Source: Sinomonas albida
GTDB taxonomy: Bacteria > Actinomycetota > Actinomycetes > Actinomycetales > Micrococcaceae
DNA: 64,000 bases
Assembly: GCF_004919045.1 (NCBI RefSeq)
Contig: NZ_SWDW01000007.1
Span: 1-64,000 of the forward strand
Reading direction: 5' to 3'
Below the pieces are notes generated by a model that worked only from the letters and a program-made list of their open reading frames with translations, did no database searches and was not told the DNA's origin. Below, piece by piece: positions 46,392-54,914 of this stretch. Numbering within the stretch: the first letter of the stretch is position 1; each line of letters begins with the position of its first letter. The position numbers were made by a program, and so were the translations under genes.

Positions 46392-46658
46392 TTACTTGCT
46401 CTGCGACGACCCGTCGAAGACCCAGCCGACACCGAGCCCGAAGAGGAAGTCGAGAACGAAGACGACGACCATCATGACCACCACGAACGCCAGCACGACG
46501 AACGTCATGTTGAGCAGCTCCTGCCGGGTCGGGGTGACGACTTTGCGGAGCTCCCCGATGACCTGGCGGACGAAGAGAGAGATGCGGCCGAAGAAGCCGA
46601 GCTTCTTGGCCTGCTTGGCTGGGCGGCCATGAGAGCTGCTCGCAGCTGTTTCGGTCAC
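46392..46658 (-). CDS. secE: Preprotein translocase subunit SecE
   Basis: An 88-residue single-spanning SecE: amphipathic ISLFVRQVIGELRKVVTPTR, then one membrane helix (about residues 50-76). GTG 46658 with GAGGA five bases upstream. It lies between trnW and nusG, the usual order. Confidence 0.95.
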   Translation of the reverse strand: MTETAASSSHGRPAKQAKKLGFFGRISLFVRQVIGELRKVVTPTRQELLNMTFVVLAFVVVMMVVVFVLDFLFGLGVGWVFDGSSQSK

Positions 46659-46741
46659 CTATTCCTCGCTCTTCCGTGTACCCAGGACATCCGTACTGTG
46701 CGTGCTGGAACGCCCCGGTTTGACCCGAAGCGCGCCGTGCG

Positions 46742-46814
46742 CAGGGCAGACAGGACTCGAACCTGCAACCTGCGGTTTTGGAGACCGCTGCGCTACCAAT
46801 TGCGCCACTACCCT
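46742..46814 (-). tRNA. trnW: tRNA-Trp (anticodon CCA)
   Basis: The minus strand folds into a full cloverleaf of 73 bases without an encoded CCA end. The acceptor AGGGTAG/CTGCCCT has one U-G pair. The D-arm is GCGC/GCGC. The anticodon stem GCGGT/ACCGC carries loop CTCCAAA (CCA). The T-arm is GCAGG-TTCGAGT-CCTGT, with a G at position 73. It is located directly before secE, the normal actinobacterial position. Confidence 0.96.
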
Positions 46815-46928
46815 TCGGTCAGAACACCGAGTCTCTAGCTTACCAAGGTTCGCGGCCCGGATTTCCCGGGGACGGACTGGCTGCTCGGAGGCGCGGCCGA
46901 CTGAGTCGGTTTCTGATGCCGGTGGTCC

Positions 46929-46957
46929 AGTCTACGCACATTCGCGGCGCGCGTCGA
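46929..46957 (-). promoter_or_regulatory. Candidate promoter of trnW-secE-nusG
   Basis: Minus strand TCGACG (46957-46952), 17-base spacer, TAGACT (46934-46929). The same -10 hexamer precedes tuf. The predicted leader to the tRNA is about 110 bases. Confidence 0.45.
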
Positions 46958-47077
46958 ACCAAGCGGGGCAGCGACGCGCCGAAACGAACGGGCTGGAAGA
47001 GCCGGAACATCTAGAGTAGAGAAGCGGGCGCGTCCCGCAGCGTGCCCTCTTCCGCCCACGAAAGTCAGGACAAGCCC

Positions 47078-48283
47078 ATGACCTCCGCCCGTGTCTCCCA
47101 GCGCATCGGATCCATAGCCGAATCCGCGACCCTGGCCGTCGACGCGAAGGCCAAGGCGCTCAAGGCGGCAGGCCGGCCGGTCATCGGCTTCGGCGCCGGC
47201 GAACCCGACTTCCCGACCCCCGGCTACATCGTCGAGGCGGCCATCGAGGCCGCCCGCCAGCCGCGGTTCCACCGCTACTCCCCCGCCGGCGGGCTGCCGG
47301 AGCTCAAGCAGGCCATCGCCGAGAAGACGCTTCGCGACTCCGGCTACGAGGCCCAGGCCTCGCAGGTGCTCGTGACGAACGGCGGCAAGCAAGCCGTCTA
47401 CAACACGTTCGCGACCCTCCTCGACCCGGGCGACGAGGTGCTCCTCCCTACGCCCTACTGGACCACATACCCCGAGGCGATCCGTCTCGCAGGCGGGGTT
47501 CCGGTCGACGTGTTCGCCGGCCCCGAGCAGGGCTACCTCGTGACCGTCGACCAGCTCGAGGCCGCGCTCACGGAACGAACCAAGATCCTCCTCTTCGTCT
47601 CGCCGTCGAACCCCACCGGCGCGGTCTACTCGCCCGAGCAGGTGGCAGAGATCGGCGAGTGGGCCGCGTCCAAGGGCCTGTGGGTTGTCACCGACGAGAT
47701 CTACGAGCACCTCACGTACGACGGCGTGCCGTTCACCTCGATCGCGACAGCAGCCCCGGCCCTCGGCGACAAGGTCGTGATCCTCAACGGCGTCGCGAAG
47801 ACGTACGCCATGACCGGGTGGCGCGTCGGCTGGATGATCGGCCCGGCGGACGTCATCAAGGCCGCGACCAACCTCCAGTCGCACGCGACGTCCAATGTCT
47901 CCAACGTCTCCCAGATGGCGGCGCTCGCGGCCGTCTCGGGCCCGCTCGACGCGGTGGACGAGATGAAGGTCGCGTTCGACCGCCGCCGCAAGGCCATGGT
48001 CGCGGGCCTCTCCGCGATCGACGGCGTCAACTGCCCCACGCCGCACGGAGCGTTCTACGCGTACCCGGACGTGCGCGAGCTGCTCGGCAAGGAGATCGGC
48101 GGGATCCGCCCGGCGACGTCGGCCGAGCTCGCCGCGCTCATCCTCGACAAGGTCGAGGTCGCGATCGTGCCAGGCGAGGCATTCGGCCCGAGCGGCTACG
48201 TGCGGCTCTCGTACGCCTTGGGCGACGCGGATCTCGCCGAGGGCGTGGGGCGCATCCAGGAAATCCTCGCGACGGCGCGCTAG
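47078..48283 (+). CDS. PLP-dependent aminotransferase (aspartate type Ib)
   Basis: A 401-residue class I/II aminotransferase transferring the amino group between an amino acid such as aspartate and 2-oxoglutarate. The PLP Lys241 is in [26 protein letters not shown] and [11 protein letters not shown] are typical of the Thermus-type Ib aspartate or prephenate aminotransferases. ATG 47078 gives the family N-terminus; an in-frame GTG at 47042 is possible. It is divergent from trnW-secE and four bases from the lipid kinase start. Confidence 0.93.
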   Translation: MTSARVSQRIGSIAESATLAVDAKAKALKAAGRPVIGFGAGEPDFPTPGYIVEAAIEAARQPRFHRYSPAGGLPELKQAIAEKTLRDSGYEAQASQVLVTNGGKQAVYNTFATLLDPGDEVLLPTPYWTTYPEAIRLAGGVPVDVFAGPEQGYLVTVDQLEAALTERTKILLFVSPSNPTGAVYSPEQVAEIGEWAASKGLWVVTDEIYEHLTYDGVPFTSIATAAPALGDKVVILNGVAKTYAMTGWRVGWMIGPADVIKAATNLQSHATSNVSNVSQMAALAAVSGPLDAVDEMKVAFDRRRKAMVAGLSAIDGVNCPTPHGAFYAYPDVRELLGKEIGGIRPATSAELAALILDKVEVAIVPGEAFGPSGYVRLSYALGDADLAEGVGRIQEILATAR

Positions 48284-48286
48284 GCC

Positions 48287-49195
48287 ATGCGGGAGGCGGG
48301 CCGTCGGGCGGGCGATCCCGCCAGCCGGCGCTCGTTCACGGCGATCGTCAACCCGGTCGCGGGCGGAGGCCGGGCGCCCAAGGTCTGGGCCCCGGTCGCC
48401 GAGCTGCTCGCGGCCTCCGGAGCCGAGGTGCGCACGGTCGTCACGCGCACAGCGGACGACGCCGGGCGGCTGGCTTCCGAGGCCGCGGCGCGGGGCGATG
48501 TCGTGGTCGCCGTGGGCGGCGACGGGATCGTGCGCGACGTCGCCGAGGCCGCCTCGCGGGCCGGCGCGCTCTTCGCCCTTGTCGCGGCGGGCCGCGGCAA
48601 CGGCTTCGCCGCGAAGCTCGGCATGCCGACTGAACCGGACGACCTGGCGCGAGTCTTGGCCTCCGGCGCTGAGCGCGCCGTCGACCTCCTCGAGGCGGAG
48701 GGGCGGCTTGTGCCGGGGAACGCCTACTCGGGGCTCGACGCCGTGGCCAACCTCATGATGAACGACTCGCGCATCCCGTCGGCTGTCGCCTACACGGTCG
48801 CGCCGTTGCTCGCGATCATCCCCTGGAAGCCCGCCCAGTTCGAGCTCGACATCGACGGGACGCGACACAGCATCGCCGCGCACCTTGTCGTCATGGCCAA
48901 CTCCGGTCGGTACGGCCACGGCCTCGACATCGTCCCGGACGCCGTCCTCGACGATGGGCTCGTCCACGTGCTCGTGGCCGGTGCCGAGATCCCCAAGCGG
49001 AGTGTGGCCCGGTTCATGAAGCTCGCCGAGACAGGCTCACACGTGACGGTGCCCGGGGTGCGCCGATTCACCGGCCGCCGCATCGCGATCTCCGCGGACC
49101 GCCCGCTGCCGCTGTGCCTCGACGGCGACGGCGCGGGCGGCCTCCCCGTCCACGTCGAGATCCGGCCGAGGGCGCTCCGGATCATCGCCCCCTAG
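48287..49195 (+). CDS. Diacylglycerol kinase-family lipid kinase
   Basis: A 302-residue DagK-catalytic-domain protein. AIVNPVAGGGRAPKVW at residues 19-34 and VAVGGDGIVRDVAEA with the nucleotide-binding GGDG at 77-80 mark the family; GRGNGFAAKLGMP follows. GGDG is followed by Ile rather than the more common Thr. The lipid substrate cannot be told; BmrU/YegS-like roles are possible. It starts three bases after the aminotransferase stop. Its TAG stop is followed immediately by a 22-bp repeat unit. Confidence 0.88.
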   Translation: MREAGRRAGDPASRRSFTAIVNPVAGGGRAPKVWAPVAELLAASGAEVRTVVTRTADDAGRLASEAAARGDVVVAVGGDGIVRDVAEAASRAGALFALVAAGRGNGFAAKLGMPTEPDDLARVLASGAERAVDLLEAEGRLVPGNAYSGLDAVANLMMNDSRIPSAVAYTVAPLLAIIPWKPAQFELDIDGTRHSIAAHLVVMANSGRYGHGLDIVPDAVLDDGLVHVLVAGAEIPKRSVARFMKLAETGSHVTVPGVRRFTGRRIAISADRPLPLCLDGDGAGGLPVHVEIRPRALRIIAP

Positions 49196-49275
49196 GTTGC
49201 GGGGTCACCGGCACCACGTTGTGGGGTCAAAGTCAGGACATAGACCCCGCAACCCGCCGGACGAGACCCCGCAAC
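49196..49275. repeat. Two direct and two inverted GTTGCGGGGTC units, 22-bp period
   Basis: GTTGCGGGGTC (49196-49206) and GTTGTGGGGTC (49218-49228) are followed by inverted GACCCCGCAAC at 49243-49253 and 49265-49275. Both halves have a 22-base period and form nested stems of 11 bp. The first unit begins directly after the kinase TAG and the last ends two bases before the response-regulator stop, so the element fills the convergent gap and may terminate both genes. Confidence 0.9.
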
Positions 49276-49277
49276 GG

Positions 49278-49922
49278 CTACCAGATGCGGCGGTCCGCCG
49301 CCCAGCGGCTGAGCTCATGGCGGTTCGTGAGCTGAAGCTTGCGCAGCACGGCGGAGACGTGGGTCTCGACGGTCTTGACCGAGATGAACAGCTCCTTGGC
49401 GACCTCCTTGTAGGAGTACCCGCGCGCGATGAGCCGCATGACCTCGAGCTCGCGGGCAGAGAGACGGTCAAGCTCGTCATCGGCCACGGCGGACGTGCCG
49501 AACGCGTCGAGCACGAAGCCCGCGAGGCGGGGCGAGAACACCGCGTCGCCCTCGGCCACCCGCAGGACGGCGTCCGTGATCTCCGGACCCGAGGCCGTCT
49601 TCGTGACGTAGCCCCGGGCGCCTGCGCGGATCACCGACACGACATCCTCTGCGGCGTCGGAGACGCTGAGCGCGAGGAAGCGCACGCGTCCCAGCAGGGC
49701 AGCGGACCGCGTGAGGACCTCCCGCCCGCCGCCGCCGATGCCGCCCGGCAGGTGCACGTCGAGCAGCACGACTTGGGGCTCGAGCTCCTCGATGACGGCG
49801 ACCGCCTGCTCCACAGTGCCCGCCTCCCCCACCACGCTCACGCGCTCGTCGAGATCGGCCTTGAGTCCCGAACGGAAGATCGTGTGGTCGTCCACGATGA
49901 CCACGGTGACCGGCTCGCTCAT
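49278..49922 (-). CDS. LuxR/NarL-family response regulator
   Basis: A 214-residue regulator. Receiver domain with acidic pocket Asp11/Asp12, phospho-acceptor Asp55 (VVLLDVHLPG) and the conserved Lys of YVTKTA. The C-terminal LuxR helix-turn-helix is about residues 150-210 (LSARELEVMRLIARGYSYKE). ATG 49922 overlaps the stop of the upstream PspC-kinase (ATGA). Likely controls the divergent PspC genes. Confidence 0.94.
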   Translation of the reverse strand: MSEPVTVVIVDDHTIFRSGLKADLDERVSVVGEAGTVEQAVAVIEELEPQVVLLDVHLPGGIGGGGREVLTRSAALLGRVRFLALSVSDAAEDVVSVIRAGARGYVTKTASGPEITDAVLRVAEGDAVFSPRLAGFVLDAFGTSAVADDELDRLSARELEVMRLIARGYSYKEVAKELFISVKTVETHVSAVLRKLQLTNRHELSRWAADRRIW

Positions 49923-51229
49923 GATTCCTCCGCTCCATCGGCCAGCCTCTGCAGGCGCAGCTGCAGGCGCACCTCGGTGCCCTCGGACCCGGAGACGATC
50001 TTGGCCTCGCCACCGTGGCGGCGCATCCGCCCCACGATCGACTCCCGCACGCCAAGCCGGTCCTGGGGCACCGCGTCGAGGTCGAACCCCGGTCCGCGGT
50101 CCTTGACGAAAACATCGATCGTGCCGCCCGCCGCCTCCGCGTAGACAGACACGGCCCCGCCGCCGTGCCGGGCCGCGTTGAGCATGGCCTCGCGTGAGGC
50201 CTGCAGGAGCGCCTCGGTCCGCTCGCGGTCGGCCTCGCGCAGGGGCAGGTCCCCCACGCAGACGACCTCGACTGGCTGGCCGTGCGCGTCCTCCACCTCG
50301 GCGGCGAGCGCCTTGAGCCTGTCCGTAAAGGTCCCTCCCCCGCGCCGGGAGTCGCGGTAGAGCCACTCGCGCAGCTCGCGCTCCTGGGCGCGCGCGAGGC
50401 GCGTCACGTCTGCCTCGTTTCCGGCGCGGCGCTGGATGAGCGCGAGCGTCTGGAGCACCGAGTCGTGGAGATGGGCCGCGATCTCCGCCCGTTCTTCCTC
50501 GCGCACGCGGGCGGACCGCTCGGCGCCGAAGTCGCGCCAGAACTTGAGGCCCCACGGCAGCAGCACGAGGGCGACGCCGGCGAGCACGGCCAGGGAGGCC
50601 AGCAGAGCCAGGCCGAGGACATTCCACTGGGTGCCCGAGATCGCCAGCGTCACGCCCGTGGCCACGAGCGCGAGGCCCGCGCCGAGCCGCACCCATCCGG
50701 CCCACCGGCCGGCTCCGGCCCCGCGGACCAACTGGTCGCGGCGGGAATCGTCGAGCTGGAGCCACGCGAGCGTCGCGCCGCCAAGGATGGCCGCGATCGG
50801 GATGACGACGCCGAGCGGGATATCCGCTCCGAGGAAGCCGCTGCCCACCATGATCGCGCCGATCACGAGCGCCACGCCGAGCAGGATCTCCCGCGCATGC
50901 CCGCCGAGCCTCGGCGCGCGGCGCGCGGCCTCGAGGAAGGCGGGGGCCGCCGTCGTCCGCGCGCCGTCCGCAGGCTCGCTCACCGCCGGCGCAATGGGCG
51001 ACGCCGGCCGCCTGGCCTGGCGTCGGGCAGCCTCGGACGCTGTGGGAACCATGACCCACAGCCAGCCGTAAAACAGGATGCCGGCCCCGCCGAGGAGGGC
51101 CGACAGCACGATGATCCACCGGACGACCTCGACCCTCATGCCGAGGTGCCGGGCCAGCCCCGAGCACACTCCCGCGACGAGGCGGTCCTCGGCGCGCACA
51201 AGCGGCGGCCGGACCGGGACGGTGTTCAT
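49919..51229 (-). CDS. PspC-domain sensor histidine kinase
   Basis: A 436-residue membrane kinase. An N-terminal PspC domain (residues 8-62, RLVAGVCSGLARHLG and first helix pair) is followed by further helices to about residue 225. A HisKA_3-type dimerisation helix has phospho-acceptor His255 in AAHLHDSVLQTL, and the ATPase domain has DRGPGFDL. It resembles actinobacterial envelope-stress kinases. ATG 51229 is divergent from a second PspC gene, with 125 bases between. Confidence 0.92.
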   Translation of the reverse strand: MNTVPVRPPLVRAEDRLVAGVCSGLARHLGMRVEVVRWIIVLSALLGGAGILFYGWLWVMVPTASEAARRQARRPASPIAPAVSEPADGARTTAAPAFLEAARRAPRLGGHAREILLGVALVIGAIMVGSGFLGADIPLGVVIPIAAILGGATLAWLQLDDSRRDQLVRGAGAGRWAGWVRLGAGLALVATGVTLAISGTQWNVLGLALLASLAVLAGVALVLLPWGLKFWRDFGAERSARVREEERAEIAAHLHDSVLQTLALIQRRAGNEADVTRLARAQERELREWLYRDSRRGGGTFTDRLKALAAEVEDAHGQPVEVVCVGDLPLREADRERTEALLQASREAMLNAARHGGGAVSVYAEAAGGTIDVFVKDRGPGFDLDAVPQDRLGVRESIVGRMRRHGGEAKIVSGSEGTEVRLQLRLQRLADGAEES

Positions 51230-51354
51230 GCCACCAATCCAAGCACGGTTCTAGCCTCTCAGGGCCGCCGATCCGGGAAACCCCGGGGTGATTCAGGGTC
51301 CGCTCAGGGGTTCACCCCATGGGTCCCCGACGCCCCGCCGGGAAGGATGGAGCC

Positions 51355-52914
51355 ATGAGCACCGAACAGCACCCCGGGGGACCCAGCGCCCCCGGCCCCG
51401 GGCGGCCCACGGGCCGAGCCGGTTCCGACTTCTTCGGCTGGATCCGCAGCCTCGGCGTGACCCGTGGCTCGGACCGCTGGGCCGGCGGCGTGGCGAGCGG
51501 TCTTGCCCACCGATGGGGCATCGACCCCGTTCTGGTCCGCGGACTCTTCATCGTCGCGGCCATCTTCCTCGGGGTCGGCGTCCTCGCATACGGCGTCCTG
51601 TGGCTGCTGCTACCGGAGCCGGACGGCCGGATCCACCTCCAGGAGGCCATGCGCGGGCGCTGGACGGCAGGCATGACCGGCGGACTCGCCGCGACCATCC
51701 TCGGGCTGGGCGGCGCGCGCGCCGGATTCTGGCTCGGCGACGTACGCGGCGCTGGTCCCTTCTGGGCCCTGTTCTGGATCGGCGTCGTCTGCCTGTGTGT
51801 CTACAGCGTCTCCCGCTCGCGGCGCATCCGGCGCATGGCCGGCGGTCCCTACTGGCGCGGCACCTTCACTGGGACGTCCGCTGGGACGCCCCAGGACCCT
51901 GAGGCGCCAGAGGATCCCGGCGCGTCAGCGGGTGAGCCGTTCCCCGGGGCGCAGGAGGGGCACGACTCCGCCGAGTGGCACTCCGCCCCGGCCGACGCCT
52001 TTCCGACGGGCGCGGGTCCTCAGGCCGGTTCCCAGGCAGCGGGCCAGCAGGGTGCGGGTCCGCACAGTGCCGGTCCGAACAGCGCGGGTCCGCACAGCGC
52101 GCGGCCGCACGGTGCGCGCCCGCAGGGTGGGCCATACGGCAGACCGTATGGTGCCCCCTACGGGGCTCCGTACGGGGCTCCCTACGGCGCGCCGTACGGA
52201 GCCCCGTACGGCCGGCCCTACAGCGGCTCGCGCGGCCCCTATGCGCCGCGTCCGTACGGCCCCAAGGCGGCCACAGCGGTGAAGCCGCGCCGGCGAGGGC
52301 CGGGGGGCGCGTTCGTGGCGGTCGTTCTGGGCCTCGCAGTGCTCGTGGCCGGCGGCCTCCTCGGACTCCAGCTCTCGGGCGCGGCGATCGTGGACCCGAG
52401 CACGGGCGCCCTGTGGGCCATTGCGGCCGGGGTCTTGGGCCTCGGCATCGTCGTCGCTGGCCTTCGCGGCCGGACAGGCGGGATCCTGTCCTTCTTCGCG
52501 GTCGTCGCGCTCATCGTGGCGGCGGCCACCCAGCCGGCCTACGCCTTGAGCCGCCCCCACGGGGCCGTGAACCTCACCCCGGCGACCGTGCAGCAGGCTG
52601 CCTCCGGCTACTCGCTCGCGGGCGCCTCCGGCCAGCTCGACCTGCGGCAGCTCGACACGTCGGGGCCACTGTCCTCGGAGGCCGTGGTGCCCGTGAGCGC
52701 GACCATGAGCCAGCTTGAGATCAAGATCCCGAAGGACGTGCCGGTCCGAGTCCAGGCGGACGCGACCATGAGCAACGTCCACTTCGGCGACAAGTCGATC
52801 GCCGGGGTCACGACGAACGGCTCCGAGACCTACAACTCGAGCAGGCCCGGCGCGACCCTCGTCGTCAACCTCGACGCCACCATGAGCAACGTCGATATCG
52901 AGCAGGAGCAGTGA
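51355..52914 (+). CDS. PspC-domain membrane protein with GAPY repeats
   Basis: A 519-residue protein. The PspC domain at about residues 38-95 (GSDRWAGGVASGLAHRWGID) is followed by two helices. A low-complexity cytosolic or periplasmic linker (about 170-300) includes seven PYGA/PYGR tetrapeptides. Then come more helices and a C-terminal beta-rich domain (ATMSQLEIKIPKDVPVRV, repeated ATMSNV) resembling LiaF/toastrack-type sensors. ATG 51355 has AAGGATGGAG upstream. Likely target and sensor partner of the divergent kinase. Confidence 0.87.
   Translation: MSTEQHPGGPSAPGPGRPTGRAGSDFFGWIRSLGVTRGSDRWAGGVASGLAHRWGIDPVLVRGLFIVAAIFLGVGVLAYGVLWLLLPEPDGRIHLQEAMRGRWTAGMTGGLAATILGLGGARAGFWLGDVRGAGPFWALFWIGVVCLCVYSVSRSRRIRRMAGGPYWRGTFTGTSAGTPQDPEAPEDPGASAGEPFPGAQEGHDSAEWHSAPADAFPTGAGPQAGSQAAGQQGAGPHSAGPNSAGPHSARPHGARPQGGPYGRPYGAPYGAPYGAPYGAPYGAPYGRPYSGSRGPYAPRPYGPKAATAVKPRRRGPGGAFVAVVLGLAVLVAGGLLGLQLSGAAIVDPSTGALWAIAAGVLGLGIVVAGLRGRTGGILSFFAVVALIVAAATQPAYALSRPHGAVNLTPATVQQAASGYSLAGASGQLDLRQLDTSGPLSSEAVVPVSATMSQLEIKIPKDVPVRVQADATMSNVHFGDKSIAGVTTNGSETYNSSRPGATLVVNLDATMSNVDIEQEQ
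52132..52215 (+). repeat. 12-bp tandem repeat encoding PYGA/PYGR
   Basis: Seven consecutive 12-base units encode Pro-Tyr-Gly-(Ala/Arg): Arg in units one and seven, Ala in two to six. Units differ at silent positions, so the array is old rather than freshly expanded. Confidence 0.85.
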
Positions 52915-53282
52915 TGAGCGCGAACGCCTCCGAGCAGTCGGAATTCAAGCACGGCCCCAGCGTGGGCACCGTCGTCTGGGGAGCTGTCGTGGTGGCCATC
53001 GCGGGGCTTCTCGTCTCAAGCCGTCTCGGCTGGTTCACGGTCGATCTTGGCGTTGCCGCCGTCAGCCTCTTGCTCCTCGCCGGCCTCGGCCTGGTCGTCG
53101 GCGGGACCCTCGCGGCCTCCCGCAGCCGGAAGCGGATCGACGCTGCCGCCACGGGCGATGCCGGCGGCCAGGAACCCGGAGACACCAGCTCCTCCGAGGC
53201 GGCCGGGGACGCGTCGCCGACGGATCCCCCGAAGCGCAGCCCCTACGACGCGCCAGGCCCGTACGACGGCCCGTCGCTCTGA
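52914..53282 (+). CDS. Small two-helix membrane protein of the PspC module
   Basis: A 122-residue protein with helices at about residues 18-36 and 44-66 and a polar Ser/Pro/Asp-rich tail. ATG 52914 shares its first base with the upstream TGA (TGATG) and has AGGAG five bases upstream, so it is coupled to the PspC gene. No named family recognised. Confidence 0.75.
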   Translation: MSANASEQSEFKHGPSVGTVVWGAVVVAIAGLLVSSRLGWFTVDLGVAAVSLLLLAGLGLVVGGTLAASRSRKRIDAAATGDAGGQEPGDTSSSEAAGDASPTDPPKRSPYDAPGPYDGPSL

Positions 53283-53361
53283 GCCTCCCGGAACCCTCGC
53301 AAGCCGTCAGACGGCCCCCCTCCCAATCCACCCTCACCACCCTCGCAACCAGGAGCCACCC

Positions 53362-53664
53362 ATGGACTCGTTCTTCGACTCAATCCGCTCGACCGGCCTG
53401 CGCCGGGGCCCCCAACGCCTTCTCGGCGGCGTGCTGAGCGGGCTGGCCAACCGCCTCGACGTCGACGTCATGTTCGTCCGAGTCATCTTCATCGTCCTCT
53501 GCTTCCTTCCGGGCCCGGCCGTCTTCGCCTACCTGATCGCGTGGACCCTCATCCCGGACCAGAGCGGCGCGATCATCCTCGAGAAGCTCCTCGGCGGTCC
53601 CCGACATGGCGGCGGAACACCCCCGGCCGGAGCCGATCCGGGGCAGGAGGCGCCCACGGCCTGA
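53362..53664 (+). CDS. Short PspC-domain protein
   Basis: A 100-residue protein consisting almost entirely of a PspC domain (RGPQRLLGGVLSGLANRLDVD, then two helices), ending in a Gly/Pro-rich tail. AGGAG lies six bases before ATG 53362. Third PspC domain in a 4.4-kb region; it may interact with the PspC-kinase. Followed by a 13-bp terminator stem. Confidence 0.88.
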   Translation: MDSFFDSIRSTGLRRGPQRLLGGVLSGLANRLDVDVMFVRVIFIVLCFLPGPAVFAYLIAWTLIPDQSGAIILEKLLGGPRHGGGTPPAGADPGQEAPTA

Positions 53665-53695
53665 GCTGCGCGCGGAGGCCCACGGAGAGGCGAAG

Positions 53696-53726
53696 GGACG
53701 ACGGCGGCGGGCAGCCGCCGTCGTCC
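53696..53726 (+). terminator. Terminator of the PspC operon
   Basis: Perfect 13-bp arms GGACGACGGCGGC (53696-53708) and GCCGCCGTCGTCC (53714-53726) with a five-base loop, then ATTTG. It lies 32 bases after the stop. Confidence 0.75.
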
Positions 53727-53758
53727 ATTTGTGGTGTGCATCACCCACAAGGCGCGGC

Positions 53759-53764
53759 TACAAT
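53759..53764 (+). promoter_or_regulatory. Candidate pfkA promoter -10 (TACAAT)
   Basis: TACAAT matches the consensus at five of six positions, 93 bases before the pfkA start. No convincing -35 is seen. A TTGTGG/CCACAA interrupted dyad lies just upstream at 53729-53750. Confidence 0.4.
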
Positions 53765-53857
53765 CGGCGTGGGCTCAACGGGGCGCCTCAAGCACCACAC
53801 CCACCGACGGCCCGCCGCCCCCTGAGCGGACCGGCCGCACCAGCGGAAAGGCCCTGC

Positions 53858-54883
53858 ATGAAGATCGGCATCCTCACGTCCGGAGGCGACTGCCCCGGCC
53901 TCAACGCAGTGATCCGCGGGGCCGTGCTCAAGGGCATCGCGGTGCACGGCCAGGAGTTCGTTGGCTTCAGAGACGGCTGGCGCGGTGTGGTCGAGGGCGA
54001 CATCATCGACATCCCCCGTACTCTCGTCCGAGGCATCGCCAAGCAGGGCGGCACGATCCTCGGCACTTCGCGCACCAACCCGTTCGAGAATGGCGGCGGG
54101 CCCGCGGTCATCAAGGGCCACATGGACCGGCTCGGCATCGACGCGATCATCGCGATCGGCGGCGAGGGCACGCTCGCCGCGGCGAAGCGCCTCACCGACG
54201 CGGGCCTGAGGATCGTCGGCGTCCCCAAGACCATCGACAACGACCTCGACGCGACGGACTACACGTTCGGCTTCGACACCGCCGTCGAAATCGCGACCGA
54301 GGCGATCGACCGCCTCCGCACCACCGGCGAGTCCCACCACCGTTGCATGATCGCCGAGGTCATGGGCCGTCACGTCGGCTGGATCGCGCTCCATTCCGGC
54401 ATGGCGTCCGGGGCGCACGCGATCCTCATCCCCGAGCAGCGAGTGAGCATCGACCAGATCGCCGCCTGGGTCAAGCTGGCCCACGACCGCGGCCGGGCCC
54501 CGCTCGTGGTCGTTGCCGAGGGCTTCGCGCTCGACACGATGGGCGAGGCCCACTCCGAGCGCGGCCTCGACACGTTCGGTCGCCCCCGGTTGGGCGGCAT
54601 CGGCGAGCGGCTCGCCCCCGAGATCGAGGCCCGCACCGGTATCGAGACCCGCGCGACCGTCCTCGGCCACATCCAGCGCGGCGGCGTCCCCACCGCGTTC
54701 GACCGCGTCCTGGCGACGCGCCTCGGCATGGCTGCGATCGACTCCGTGGTCGAGGGCCGCTGGGGCACGATGGTCTCGCTCAACGGCACCGACATTGTGC
54801 ACGTCGGCTTCGACGCGGCCCTAGGCCGGCTCAAGACCGTCCCCCAGGACCGGTACGACGAGGCCCGCGTCCTGTTCGGTTAG
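53858..54883 (+). CDS. pfkA: 6-phosphofructokinase
   Basis: A 341-residue phosphofructokinase converting fructose 6-phosphate to the 1,6-bisphosphate. LTSGGDCPGLNAVIRG at residues 6-21; the phosphoryl-donor motif is GGEGT at 101-105, with Gly at the position that is Asp in pyrophosphate-dependent enzymes, and PKTIDND at 123-129 with catalytic Asp127. This combination fits an ATP-using actinobacterial (group III) enzyme. ATG 53858 has GGAAAGG seven bases upstream. Confidence 0.94.
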   Translation: MKIGILTSGGDCPGLNAVIRGAVLKGIAVHGQEFVGFRDGWRGVVEGDIIDIPRTLVRGIAKQGGTILGTSRTNPFENGGGPAVIKGHMDRLGIDAIIAIGGEGTLAAAKRLTDAGLRIVGVPKTIDNDLDATDYTFGFDTAVEIATEAIDRLRTTGESHHRCMIAEVMGRHVGWIALHSGMASGAHAILIPEQRVSIDQIAAWVKLAHDRGRAPLVVVAEGFALDTMGEAHSERGLDTFGRPRLGGIGERLAPEIEARTGIETRATVLGHIQRGGVPTAFDRVLATRLGMAAIDSVVEGRWGTMVSLNGTDIVHVGFDAALGRLKTVPQDRYDEARVLFG

Positions 54884-54914
54884 GGTCGCCGGGTGAGGAA
54901 CAGGAAGGCCGCCC

